Below are positions 46,902 through 59,630 of a stretch of DNA of 61,167 nt, in pieces; positions within the stretch are counted from its first letter, which is position 1; every line of letters begins with the position of its first letter. Location: contig JAJRTE010000181.1 in assembly GCA_024278455.1 (NCBI GenBank), forward strand, positions 1 through 61,167, written 5' to 3'. The position numbers and the translations under genes were made by a program. The stretch is from Myxococcota bacterium (lineage in GTDB: Bacteria > Myxococcota_A > UBA796 > JAJRTE01). A model generated the notes under the pieces. That model made no database searches. It saw only the letters and a program-made list of their open reading frames with translations, and was not told where the DNA came from.

Positions 46902-47363
46902 ATGAATGTATTCGAAGAATTCAAGAGATTTGTATCGGAGTTCGAGAAACAGCAGGTAAAGTATGCCCTTGTTGGGGGAGTCGCTGTGGCGTTCTACGCC
47001 GATCCCCGATTTACCAGGGATATTGACATCCTTGTTGATTCCGATGATTTCGAAAAGGTGAAAGACATTCTTGAGAAGGATGGATATTTCGAATCTGCAT
47101 CGCCTTGGACATTCCAGAGCCTCGCCATCGAGCTACGGAGGTTTCTGAAGGTTGTACATCCAGAAGATGAAATGCTGGTAGATATTCTCATTGCGAAAGA
47201 TGAAGAGGTCAGGAGAATCGTCCAGAATGCTGTTGAAGCGGAATCAGAGGAAGGACGGGTAATGCTTGCGGACAAAGAAGATCTAATCTGGCTCAAGAGG
47301 TTGAGGGACTCGAAGCAGGATCAGGCTGACATAGAGAGGCTTGAAGGTGACAAAGATCGATAG
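46902..47363 (+). CDS. Nucleotidyltransferase-fold protein (MNT/AbiEii-like), probable toxin-antitoxin member
   Basis: 153 aa; CACAGGAAGACAGC precedes the ATG. The Pol-beta-type NTase signature is clear: YALVGGVAVAFYADPRFTRD followed by IDILVD, with Gly25-Gly26 and the metal pair Asp40/Asp42, then DFEKVKDILEKDGY and the late EDLIWLKRLRDSKQDQADIE. Such proteins transfer nucleotides to a toxin or to tRNA in MNT/HEPN and AbiE-type systems, or act as orphans. The gene is visibly AT-richer than its surroundings (many GAT, ATT, AAA codons), a sign of transfer. It overlaps a short downstream frame by 17 nt. Confidence 0.8.
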   Translation: MNVFEEFKRFVSEFEKQQVKYALVGGVAVAFYADPRFTRDIDILVDSDDFEKVKDILEKDGYFESASPWTFQSLAIELRRFLKVVHPEDEMLVDILIAKDEEVRRIVQNAVEAESEEGRVMLADKEDLIWLKRLRDSKQDQADIERLEGDKDR

Positions 47364-47526
47364 GATTCTCAAAAGGCTCAGCGAACTCTACGAGTTCAAT
47401 CGAAAGCTCAAGGCTTTTGAATTGAAGAAGAAGGGCAACAATTCGCGACCATTCCCCACGGGCGCAAACCGCTGGAGGGGCCATCCCGGTTCCGACAACG
47501 GCCATCCCGGACGTGATTCCAATTGA
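47347..47526 (+). CDS. Short basic protein overlapping the nucleotidyltransferase gene
   Basis: 59 aa from a GTG, which overlaps the previous gene by 17 nt and has GAGAGG upstream. The first 31 residues (MTKIDRILKRLSELYEFNRK, then LKAFELKKKGN) share the AT-rich codon character of the nucleotidyltransferase and look like a real helical, basic partner. From about residue 33 (NSRPFPTGANRWRG...) the base composition jumps back to GC-rich, so the protein may be truncated, with foreign sequence joined at about 47445. Could be the remains of a partner toxin or antitoxin; function unknown. Confidence 0.5.
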   Translation: MTKIDRILKRLSELYEFNRKLKAFELKKKGNNSRPFPTGANRWRGHPGSDNGHPGRDSN

Positions 47527-47529
47527 AAA

Positions 47530-47546
47530 CTGGCCGGCAGTCTGCT
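47530..47546 (+). promoter_or_regulatory. Possible sigma-54 promoter before the SDR gene
   Basis: CTGGCCGGCAGTCTGCT keeps GG-N10-GC and is strikingly like the receiver promoter (TTGGCCGGCAGGTTGCA). The -12 box (CTGC rather than TTGC) is weaker. About 88 nt before the ATG. Confidence 0.4.
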
Positions 47547-47633
47547 TTTCTACAATGTCAAGAACAACAGCAGCCAACGGCCAGGAACCCGTTTCCCCAG
47601 ACCACCCACCCGACGACCACCAGGAGAACCATC

Positions 47634-48542
47634 ATGAACGAGGGTCGCCGTTTCGACAGCGTTTTCAGGCCGGATCTCTTCCGGGCCCAGGTCATCCTGG
47701 TCACCGGCGGGGGCACGGGGATTGGCAGATGCATCGCCCACGAACTCGCGTCGCTCGGGGCCAACCCCATCCTGGCCGGCCGCAGGCTGGACCCGCTCGA
47801 GCGCACGCAAGACGAAATCACGGCGTCCGGGGGTGCGTCCGACATCGTGACCTTGGACATTCGCGACGAAGAGGCGGTCGATGCTGTGATACGAGACATC
47901 GTGAATCGCCATGGGAGACTGGACGGACTGGTCAACAACGCCGGGGGACAGTTCGCCTCCCCGGCGGCATTCATCCGGCCAAAGGGCTGGCGCGCGGTGA
48001 TCGACACCAACCTCAACGGCACCTGGTTCGTCAGCCAGGCAGCCTTCGTGCATGCGTTTTCCCGGTCGGGCGGGGCAATCGTGAACATCGTGGCCGACAT
48101 CTGGAACGGTTTCCCCGGCATGGCGCACACCGGTGCGGCTCGAGCCGGCGTTGTCAACTTGACGAGGACGTTGGCGGTGGAATGGGCACCATCTGGCGTT
48201 CGGGTCAACGCGGTGGCGCCGGGAGGGATTCTCTCGAGCGGCCTGGGCAACTACCCTCCGGAGATCCAGGAGGAGGCGGCGAAACTGCTGGTGAAGATCC
48301 CAGCGTCGAGGGTCGGCACGGAGAGTGAGGTGTCCGCGGCGGTGGTCTTTCTGCTCAGTCCGGCGGCGGCCTACATCACCGGCTCGGTCATCAAGGTGGA
48401 CGGAGGCGCGTCGCTCCAGAAGGCGCCACTCCTGCCGCTGGTCCCACACGACCGCAGCCGGTCCTGGAACGGCTTTCATCTGCAGGCACAGGTGCCAGCC
48501 TGCTTCTCCCGGCGAGACGATGGCGAAAAGGGCACTACATGA
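47634..48542 (+). CDS. Short-chain dehydrogenase/reductase, peroxisomal trans-2-enoyl-CoA-reductase-like
   Basis: 302 aa; ACCAGGAGAACCATC precedes the ATG. NADP-binding TGGGTGIGR (about 24-32) and NNAGG are present. The usual SDR catalytic Y-x3-K is replaced: the region reads MAHTGAARAGVVNLTRTLAV, which is exactly the arrangement of PECR/DECR-type enoyl-CoA reductases. Thus it probably reduces enoyl-CoA or dienoyl-CoA esters. C-terminal VKVDGGASL is typical; about 40 more residues follow. It is followed on the same strand by an acyltransferase and an epimerase, suggesting lipid metabolism. Confidence 0.85.
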   Translation: MNEGRRFDSVFRPDLFRAQVILVTGGGTGIGRCIAHELASLGANPILAGRRLDPLERTQDEITASGGASDIVTLDIRDEEAVDAVIRDIVNRHGRLDGLVNNAGGQFASPAAFIRPKGWRAVIDTNLNGTWFVSQAAFVHAFSRSGGAIVNIVADIWNGFPGMAHTGAARAGVVNLTRTLAVEWAPSGVRVNAVAPGGILSSGLGNYPPEIQEEAAKLLVKIPASRVGTESEVSAAVVFLLSPAAAYITGSVIKVDGGASLQKAPLLPLVPHDRSRSWNGFHLQAQVPACFSRRDDGEKGTT

Positions 48543-48698
48543 GGGTTGTGGCACCGCGATTCCGGTTGACCGGTGCCGGAGATTTTGATACCGTGCTATC
48601 GTCACGCGGTCCTGGAAACCCAGTCGCCATTCCGGCCGGGGGAATCCGGCCTGGCCCGCTGGGGACCGTTGCGAACCCAGGTGTCATGAGGTGTTCCC

Positions 48699-49541
48699 GT
48701 GTCATTGAAGGGTGATGTCATTCGTTCTCTCATCGAACCAGAGGTCGTGAGGGCCATTGATTCCCTGCCGAACAAGGTGAACGCCCAGGGGTACGATCAG
48801 TGGGGCTTCTGCCCGGAAGAAGCCAAGCTGTACTACTCCATCGCCTATCGGCTGTATCCCTATTTTCGTCCCGACGTGCATGGGATCGAGAACATCCCGG
48901 ATGGCCGCGTGCTTATCGTGCCCAACCATTCCGGACAGTTCCCCTTCGATGCCGCCATGATCTCGGTCGTGTGCCTGCTGAAGGCCAGTCCGCCCCGGCT
49001 CCTCCGGGCCATGGTGGACCGTTTCGTTCCCGCACTTCCCTACATCAACGAAATCTACTCCCGGTCCGGCGTCGTACTCGGCGACCCCATCAACTGCCGC
49101 AACCTTCTCGAGGACGACCAGGCGATACTGGTCTTCCCAGAGGGCACCAAGGGAAGCGGCAAGACATGGGACCGCCGGTACAAGCTGGCCAGGTTCGGGC
49201 GAGGCTTCATGCGACTGGCCCTCCAGACCGGAGCGCCCATCGTGCCGGCGGCCGTCATCGGGGGCGAGGAATCGATCGTGAGCATCCACGACGGCAAACC
49301 CCTGGCCAAGCTGCTCGGGCTCCCCTACCTTCCCATCAGCCCGTGGTTGCCCCTCCTGGGTCCACTGGCCTACTTGCCGCTCCCGGTGCGGTTCCATATC
49401 TACTTCGGAGAGCCCATGACCTTCGACGGGCCGTTCGACGATGAAGATGTCGTCATTGACAAGAAGGTCGCCGTCGTTCGCGACAAGGTCCAATCGATGA
49501 TCAATGAAGGGCTGGCTGCCCGCCGCTCGCTGTTTTTCTAG
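48699..49541 (+). CDS. PlsC-like 1-acylglycerol-3-phosphate acyltransferase family protein
   Basis: 280 aa from GTG at 48699, with TGAGGTGTTCCC upstream. Acyltransferase block I VPNHSGQFPFDAAM (His77, Asp84, spacing longer than the classic H-x4-D but as in the NHSG subfamily), block III FPEGTKGSGKTWDRRYKLAR and block IV GAPIVPAAVIGGEES. Adds a fatty acyl chain to a lysophospholipid or related acceptor. C-terminus VRFHIYFGEPMTFDGPF is the usual end of the fold. The next gene starts 10 nt later, so the two are an operon. Confidence 0.88.
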   Translation: MSLKGDVIRSLIEPEVVRAIDSLPNKVNAQGYDQWGFCPEEAKLYYSIAYRLYPYFRPDVHGIENIPDGRVLIVPNHSGQFPFDAAMISVVCLLKASPPRLLRAMVDRFVPALPYINEIYSRSGVVLGDPINCRNLLEDDQAILVFPEGTKGSGKTWDRRYKLARFGRGFMRLALQTGAPIVPAAVIGGEESIVSIHDGKPLAKLLGLPYLPISPWLPLLGPLAYLPLPVRFHIYFGEPMTFDGPFDDEDVVIDKKVAVVRDKVQSMINEGLAARRSLFF

Positions 49542-49550
49542 GGGATTGCC

Positions 49551-50504
49551 ATGTCTACGATTCTCATCACAGGGATGGCCGGCGGCCTGTCGCAGACCGT
49601 AACCCGAAAACTCATCGCCGCGGGACACCAGGTCGTCGGTGTCGACTACCGCCCGGTCAAGCGGCCGCCCAACGGAATCCTCGTCTACCAGGCGAACTAC
49701 AACAAGACCAGGATCGAAGACGTGTTCCGGCGCCACTCCTTCGACGTCGTGTTGCACCTCGGCCGAGTCGGAAACCTCCGCGAGGAGATGGGAAAACGCT
49801 TCGACCTCAACGTGATCGGGTCCCAGAAGATCATGAACCTCTGCAGGGACAGGGGCGTGTCGCGCCTGCTCGTGTTCTCCACGTTCCACATCTATGGCGC
49901 CCATCCCGCAAACCACACACCCATCTATGAAGACGAGCCCATCCGGGCCGGGACCGACTTCCCTCAGATCGCCGACGCCATTCAACTCGACAACATGGCC
50001 TGCACCTGGATCTATCAGCACCCCGAGGTCGCCACCGTCGTCCTGCGCCCCACCAACGTCGTCGGTCCGCACATCCGCAACACCATCAGCAGCCTGCTAC
50101 GTGCGCCCACCTTCTTCCAGTTGGCCGGGTTCAACCCGATGTTTCAATTCATCCACGAAAACGACCTCGCCGACGCCATCATCACCTTCGCAGTCGGCCC
50201 CAGGAGAGTATCCGGCGTGTTCAACATCGCCGGAGAAGGTTCCGTTCCCCTCTGTACCGCCTTCAAAATGGCTCGAGTCCGCGTCTACCCGCTGCCCGCC
50301 AGCATCGTCGCCGCCACCCTCGAGCACTGGGCCGGATTCCCCCGCTACTTCATCAACTTCTTCAAGTATCCCTGCATCATCTCCGACAAGGCGTTCCGCG
50401 AGACCTTCCACTGGTCTCCCAGACTGTCCCTCGAGGCCTGTATCTGGGACACCGTGGCAAGGACCAGGGAGAAGCAACAAGGCGTCCAGGCCTGGAGAAG
50501 ATAG
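49551..50504 (+). CDS. NAD-dependent epimerase/dehydratase (extended SDR)
   Basis: 317 aa, 10 nt after the acyltransferase stop. N-terminal ILITGMAGGLSQTVTRKLIA is a slightly altered TGxxGxxG; VVLHLGRVGN and LLVFSTFHIYG follow. The catalytic Y-x3-K is not obvious: the expected place reads DAIQLDNMACTWIY, so activity may be altered or another substrate arrangement used. VVLRPTNVVGPHIRNT and FQFIHENDLADAI are typical of the family. Linked to acyltransferases in many actinobacterial and deltaproteobacterial genomes; probably modifies a lipid-linked or sterol-like substrate, not determinable here. Confidence 0.85.
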   Translation: MSTILITGMAGGLSQTVTRKLIAAGHQVVGVDYRPVKRPPNGILVYQANYNKTRIEDVFRRHSFDVVLHLGRVGNLREEMGKRFDLNVIGSQKIMNLCRDRGVSRLLVFSTFHIYGAHPANHTPIYEDEPIRAGTDFPQIADAIQLDNMACTWIYQHPEVATVVLRPTNVVGPHIRNTISSLLRAPTFFQLAGFNPMFQFIHENDLADAIITFAVGPRRVSGVFNIAGEGSVPLCTAFKMARVRVYPLPASIVAATLEHWAGFPRYFINFFKYPCIISDKAFRETFHWSPRLSLEACIWDTVARTREKQQGVQAWRR

Positions 50505-50548
50505 ACCGCGATGTCACGGGTGGCCCGAACATGATGGAGAGCGCGCGG

Positions 50549-50827
50549 CTATCGAAGCGTGGTGGCACCGCACGTCACGCGGACGGTCATGGGCGTGCAG
50601 ATGCCGGCCGTAAGCGTGGACATGATAATGTCGGGGACCGACATGAACGAATTGACGGCAGCCACCGGCCGGTTTCCACACACGGATTCACTGGAGATCT
50701 CCGAGCCCACGAGCCCGAACAGGAACCTGTGCGTCCAGATACGATGCACATCGGCAGGCGGGACGTTGACCGTCACCACACGGACGTGGTAGCACCCGAC
50801 CGACGCCGACAACAACATCGACAACAC
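50549..50827 (-). pseudogene. Bor/Iss-like lipoprotein with a probable frameshift in the signal peptide
   Basis: The minus-strand frame (about 92 aa) reads GCYHVRVVTVNVPP, WTHRFLFGLVGSEI, VCGNRPVAAVNSFMSVPDII and TAGICTPMTVRVTC. The order 'GCYH...H/F-x-F-G-L-V...C...F...G-I-x-T-P-M-x-x-V-x-C' is that of Bor-like lipoproteins (lambda Bor, E. coli Iss relatives). In this frame only 11 residues precede the lipobox Cys and an in-frame TGA lies just upstream. In the next frame a GTG at 50858 has GGAGG at ideal spacing and reads VRARSWLLIPCVVDVV, a fitting signal start. One nucleotide gained or lost near 50815-50825 would join them. In the stretch after the epimerase gene, otherwise empty. Confidence 0.7.
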
Positions 50828-50976
50828 AGGGAATCAACAGCCAGGATCTTGCTCGCACCGGTTCCTCCGTGCAGTTGTTGCATGAAGTTCAGCCATCTTA
50901 CGCCAAGTTCCTGGTTGCCTGCTTTTGGTTCGATACGACAGGGCTTGGGGGGATCGAGGGGAGACGAGAGGGCTGG

Positions 50977-51783
50977 CTACAAGCAGTGGTCGGTCATCTC
51001 ACTCAGGAACTCGATCACGTCCTGGACCGTACAGACGATGAGCCCGGCGATCGCCCCCCCACCGACCTGCGTTTCGCCCCAGCCGCACATGTTGAGATCG
51101 TTGAACATCTCGATAGCTTCGTTGACGATACAGATCGCCATGTTGATGAGACTCTTGATTTGGTAGAGCATGTCCAGGATGCCTTCCAGCGTCTCGATGA
51201 GGGGATCGAAGACGCCCTTGGCGGCACTCGGATAGAGGACGACAGCAAGCTCGAGCAGATCCTGGGGGGTAAGCGTCCATTCTCCGCCGGGTCCGACGCC
51301 GAGAGACACCCGGGCGCCCATCTCGCCGTCCGCCCGGACGAGCGTCACATCGTAGCCTCCTGCCTGGTTGCCCATCATGGTGACGGAGAAGGCCCGGACG
51401 AGTACTCCGTCCTCCAACAGGCCGAGTGCGAGACGACCGCTGGTCAGCGCGTCGAACGCGGAGGGCAACGTCAGCGAAAAGGCCTGGCGGTTGGCGGTCT
51501 CGAACACCACCGTATTCGCCCACTGGAATTCGCTGCTGCCGCCGAATGCCTTCTGCAACGATGCCGCCAGTCGCGTGCCAGCAGGTTGAGCGGCGGTGCC
51601 TCGGCCGATGAGGAGCTGATTGACGGTGTATCCCACGAGTTCGGCCGGTGTTCCGGCGAACCCGATCTCAGTGATGTCTACCGTATCAGCCCGTTCGATA
51701 TCTCGGGCCGATACCGTGGTCATGAATCCGGCGCCCAGCACGAAACAAAGGGTCATCGAAAGCAGCCTGGTTGGGTTTTTCAT
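50977..51783 (-). CDS. Secreted protein of unknown function
   Basis: 268 aa; ACACAGGAGCGCATC precedes the ATG. Signal peptide MKNPTRLLSMTLCFVLGAGF, cleaved after TVSA (about 26). The middle is beta-rich (FQWANTVVFETANRQAFSLT, RAFSVTMMGNQAGGYDVTLV); the end (about 190-268) is helical and Cys/Met-rich (ILDMLYQIKSLINMAICIVN, MCGWGETQVGGGAIAGLIVC). No known domain. Lies between the Bor-like relic and a lamin-tail lipoprotein on the same strand. Confidence 0.65.
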   Translation of the reverse strand: MKNPTRLLSMTLCFVLGAGFMTTVSARDIERADTVDITEIGFAGTPAELVGYTVNQLLIGRGTAAQPAGTRLAASLQKAFGGSSEFQWANTVVFETANRQAFSLTLPSAFDALTSGRLALGLLEDGVLVRAFSVTMMGNQAGGYDVTLVRADGEMGARVSLGVGPGGEWTLTPQDLLELAVVLYPSAAKGVFDPLIETLEGILDMLYQIKSLINMAICIVNEAIEMFNDLNMCGWGETQVGGGAIAGLIVCTVQDVIEFLSEMTDHCL

Positions 51784-51939
51784 GATGCGCTCCTGTGTTG
51801 ACGGGGTTTCAGCGATGGTGGACTATGCTGCGTGCAACCCGTCGTGGCGGTGTTGCCTTCCTGTCGTGCCGTAACGGTCCCCTTGCAGGGTGCCCACTGC
51901 TCGAGCGGAGCGGCCCATCCACTGGACCATCTCAAGGGT

Positions 51940-54000
51940 TCACTTCTGCAAGCAACTGTCGTTCATGGCCCCAGGGGTACCGTAGTCAGTGTACATGCCT
52001 GGGGGGATGAATGTCGACGCCTCGCACCAGTTATCCTGGTCGTCGTTGGCCACGGCGTCGAAGGCCGTGGGATCCAGGTTCATCGCGTGCCCTGTCTTCA
52101 CCGGCCATCCGGTACGCACATCGTATCGCACCTGGTCGACGACCGTACCTCCCTCCTCGAGAATGACCTCATCGGCGAAGTTGTCGAGTTCCAGGTCGTA
52201 GCCGTATGCATAGGACACATCGATTCCGCCGTTCTGGTCCTTGTCCGATGAAGCGCCCAGGACGAGATAGCCATGGGCCGGCAGAATCAGCGGGCCACCG
52301 TTCGAGATGACGTGCCGGTCACTCTCATCGTCCCGGAGCGTCCATCCATTGATATCGATGTCGCTGTCGGTGACGTTGAAGATCTCGACATATTCCCCCA
52401 TGCTGTCGGTGGTCGACGCCGGGTCGCACATCAACTCGGTGATGACCACCGATGCTTCGACGGCGGGCTGTTCGTCGATCGAGCCATCGCAATCATCGTC
52501 GAGGCCATTGCCAGCTACTTCGTCTGCGCCCGGGTAGATAGCGGGATCGTCATCCGCGCAGTCGTCCATGTCGAACGAGCCGTCCCCATCCGAGTCTGGT
52601 GCGCATTCCGGGTTGGCCGTTCCCGGGGAGGCAAAGTCGCTGTTGCTCGTGTAGGGCTCGTAGGAGAGACACCAGTTTTCCCCGTAGTCGTTGTCCCTCG
52701 AGTTGAACCCGGATCGGCTCAAGAATATGGAGGCACCATCTGCGGAAGGCCAATCGCCGCCGACACCGTATGCGACCTCGTCGATGACGAGGTTGTCGAA
52801 GCTGAGACGGATACGGTCGGCGTATCCCTTGACGGGGTTGTCATAGTCGGCGAGAAAGATCCCGGCATAGGCATAGCTGACCAGTACGCCGCCGTTCGAG
52901 ACGATGTTGGCACTTGCCCCCAGCACGACCCTCTCGTTGCCGGGCACCACGGCGGACCCGTAGACGACGTGATTGGCGTCGTCGTCGCCGATGACCCAAC
53001 CGTTGAGTGAGATGCTCTCGGTCGTGGTGTTGAACACCTCGATCCACTCCCCGACGGCATCGTCGACATCATTGGGATTGTACATGATTTCGGTGATCAG
53101 CAGGTCACCCGGCAGATACTTCGGCGGCTCGTCGGCCTGGCCGTCGCAGTCATCGTCGACACCGTTCTCCCGGTCTTCCGCGGCGCCGGGGTTGACACTC
53201 GGATCGAGGTCGTCGCAGTCGATGACTTCGGGGTAGGCGTCCTGGTCCGCGTCGACGCCACAGGTCCCGTTCTCGCTGCCGGGCGTGCCGAAGTCGCTGG
53301 ACCCTCCGATGGGTGCGAACGATGCGCACCAGTTGCTCCCGACATCGTTGGCCTGGGCATCGACATCGGCGTCATCCAGGCTCAACGAGTGGCCCTCGAG
53401 GAATGGGAAGTCCGCATCGAGATCGTAGACGACCTCGTCGATCACACCGTTCTTGTTCGCTATGCTGACCCCATCGATGCCGGTATTGTCGAACGACACG
53501 TTGTTGTAGACATAATCGACGTCGACGTGGCCGTTCTGGGCCTGGGTGCCGCTCAGCCCGAATACCATGCGCCGTCCCGGTCCGAGCGTGAGAGGGTTGC
53601 CGCCGTTGTAGATCACGTGGGAACGGCCGTCGAGGTCCACGATCCGCCAACCGGCCAGATCGAAGCTCGTGCCGGCCACGTTGGCGACCTCGAACCACTC
53701 GCCATCTTCGTCCCCGGCCATGCGCGGGTCGATCATGATCTCCGTGATGACGACGTCACCGGCGGATGCCTCCGCCGGTGGACGCGGTGTCGGGGTGGGA
53801 CGATCCGGCCGCGGCGTCGGGGTGGGTTCAAAGGCCTCCGGAGTCGGTGAAGCAACCTCCGGCGTCGGGGTGATCAGGCTCTCCGGGGTCGGCGTCCCGT
53901 CCCCTTCGCCCGAACCTCCACAACTCACGACGACCAACATCACCCACGTGAACGCGGGAAGCCGGCAGTCCCAGACGCGCCTCTCGGTATCGCCCAGCAT
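51940..54000 (-). CDS. Lipoprotein with three lamin-tail domains and MopE-like motifs
   Basis: 686 aa; TGGGAGAATCATCGCT precedes the ATG. Lipobox VVVSC (Cys27), then a Thr/Pro stalk (about 35-80). Three lamin-tail (LTD) beta-sandwich domains begin with DVVITEIMIDP, DLLITEIMYNP and SVVITELMCDP; each runs W-F/I-E-V-x-N...L-x-G-W-x-I/L...D...H-V. Between them sit two MopE-like motifs (DCDDLDPSVNPGAAEDRENG, then VDDDCDG; and DCADDDPAIYPGADEVAGNG, then LDDDCDG), here without the middle Cys. LTD domains in secreted bacterial proteins are linked to surface or nuclease-associated roles. Divergent promoter at 54055-54082. Confidence 0.85.
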   Translation of the reverse strand: MLGDTERRVWDCRLPAFTWVMLVVVSCGGSGEGDGTPTPESLITPTPEVASPTPEAFEPTPTPRPDRPTPTPRPPAEASAGDVVITEIMIDPRMAGDEDGEWFEVANVAGTSFDLAGWRIVDLDGRSHVIYNGGNPLTLGPGRRMVFGLSGTQAQNGHVDVDYVYNNVSFDNTGIDGVSIANKNGVIDEVVYDLDADFPFLEGHSLSLDDADVDAQANDVGSNWCASFAPIGGSSDFGTPGSENGTCGVDADQDAYPEVIDCDDLDPSVNPGAAEDRENGVDDDCDGQADEPPKYLPGDLLITEIMYNPNDVDDAVGEWIEVFNTTTESISLNGWVIGDDDANHVVYGSAVVPGNERVVLGASANIVSNGGVLVSYAYAGIFLADYDNPVKGYADRIRLSFDNLVIDEVAYGVGGDWPSADGASIFLSRSGFNSRDNDYGENWCLSYEPYTSNSDFASPGTANPECAPDSDGDGSFDMDDCADDDPAIYPGADEVAGNGLDDDCDGSIDEQPAVEASVVITELMCDPASTTDSMGEYVEIFNVTDSDIDINGWTLRDDESDRHVISNGGPLILPAHGYLVLGASSDKDQNGGIDVSYAYGYDLELDNFADEVILEEGGTVVDQVRYDVRTGWPVKTGHAMNLDPTAFDAVANDDQDNWCEASTFIPPGMYTDYGTPGAMNDSCLQK

Positions 54001-54316
54001 AGCGATGATTCTCCCAGGAAGCTCGAGTCCACAAGATCCCTGAAGCTAAAAATGATGATATCATGAGTTGTTGTAACCGCAAGGCAAAACGAAACACGAT
54101 GACACAACGAGCAGCAAGTGACGTTCGACCGACGGAGCGGCCTGCCATGTCCTCCCCCTTGCCGACAAATGGACTCGCGCCCCCCCCCTGTTTCGGCACT
54201 TGCCGCCATCAAGATGTAGCCAGCCGGGCACCAACGGCATAGACTTGTGCGTGGGGGGGCGTTGCCGGTTGCCCGGTTGCGGCGGTCTCGAAACCCGTGA
54301 GCAGGAGGAAGTATCC
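54001..54316. other. Divergent region between the lamin-tail and S74-like genes
   Basis: 316 nt without a gene. It contains an AT-rich stretch (54040-54090, with ATGATGATATCATGAG) carrying the minus-strand promoter, and ends with the strong AGGAGGAAG ribosome site of the plus-strand gene. Confidence 0.5.
54055..54082 (-). promoter_or_regulatory. Sigma-70-type promoter for the lamin-tail lipoprotein gene
   Basis: Minus strand TTGCGG, a 16-nt spacer and TATCAT, about 55-80 nt before the ATG at 54000. Confidence 0.55.
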
Positions 54317-54952
54317 ATGCGTGCCTCATTCTGGATTGTTGGTATGATCGTGGCAGCGACACCGCTACAGGTGTCCGAATGTCCGCCGGCCGATGATGAC
54401 ACTCCGACTCCGGCACCCGAGTTGTACTGGTATTCCACCTGCGGTGACCCCGTGTGCAGCGGCTATACACCGCCGGCGGGCGACATCCCCTTGTGCACGG
54501 ACCAGAAGGAGGGGGCTCCTTGTACAGTCGAGGGCGAGATGTGCGATCCCCAGAGCTACTGCAACGCCTTGATGGTGTGTGCGGCCGAAGATCCCAAAGC
54601 AGAAGGGTGCCCCATCTCGCGAAAGGCCCACAAGCATGGCATCCAGTACCTGGACCGTCAGGCCATGTCGCAGGTCCACGACACGTTGATGGAGATGAAA
54701 CTGGCGACCTACCACTACAACGGGGAGCCGGAGACCGCCCCAGCGCGTCTGGGTTTCATCATCGATGACAACGAGGAGAGTCCCGCGGTCCTGCCGAGCA
54801 AGGAACGGGTCGACCTGTACGGGTACACCAGCATGGCCGTGGCGGCGCTCCAGGTCCAGTCGGAGCAGATCCAGGCACTGCAGCGCGAAGTCGCCACCAT
54901 GAAAAAAGACCTCGAGAAGACGCGCTCGGACCTGGCGCAATGCCAGAAATAG
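54317..54952 (+). CDS. Secreted protein with a peptidase-S74/intramolecular-chaperone-like C-terminus
   Basis: 211 aa; GAGCAGGAGGAAGTATCC precedes the ATG. N-terminal MRASFWIVGMIVAATPLQVS is a Sec-type signal; then Thr/Pro and a Cys-rich section with eight Cys (CGDPVCSGY, LCTDQ, PCTVEGEMC, YCNALMVC). The end reads HGIQYLDRQAMSQVHDTLME, MKLATYHYNGE, ARLGFIIDD, SPAVLPSKERVDLYGYTSMA and a coiled coil (LQREVATMKKDLEKTRSDLA). 'Y-L-D...L-x-x-x-x-L-A-T-Y...R-L-G-F-I...D-x-Y-G...A-A-L-Q' is the endosialidase-chaperone (S74) pattern, which trimerises fibres and self-cleaves. The serine/lysine dyad cannot be confirmed. Confidence 0.75.
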   Translation: MRASFWIVGMIVAATPLQVSECPPADDDTPTPAPELYWYSTCGDPVCSGYTPPAGDIPLCTDQKEGAPCTVEGEMCDPQSYCNALMVCAAEDPKAEGCPISRKAHKHGIQYLDRQAMSQVHDTLMEMKLATYHYNGEPETAPARLGFIIDDNEESPAVLPSKERVDLYGYTSMAVAALQVQSEQIQALQREVATMKKDLEKTRSDLAQCQK

Positions 54953-54974
54953 GGGTGGCGCAGCCGTCCTCTGG

Positions 54975-59390
<4,416 letters not shown>

Positions 59391-59630
59391 GATTCTCCAC
59401 GGGACAAGAGGTGCAGCCCGTTCTGGCCACCCCGGACTCGAGCGTCCAAAGCTCCTGCCTGACGGCGCGATCGTGACATCTTGGAGGAGGCGGCAGAGGC
59501 CCCGCAACGAAGAGCCACCCTGGCCGCTCCGGCCCGACGCCGGCCTTGTCTGGCACACTGCCTGGTTGTCGACGCACGCAAGAGGCGCAACAGCATTCCA
59601 CGGCACGAGCGCAGCGGGAGGTGTTGCAGG

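Noticed and set aside
50531..51166. A plus-strand frame of about 211 aa downstream of the epimerase
   Set aside because: Antisense to the Bor-like lipoprotein and the secreted-protein gene, both of which have better coding evidence.
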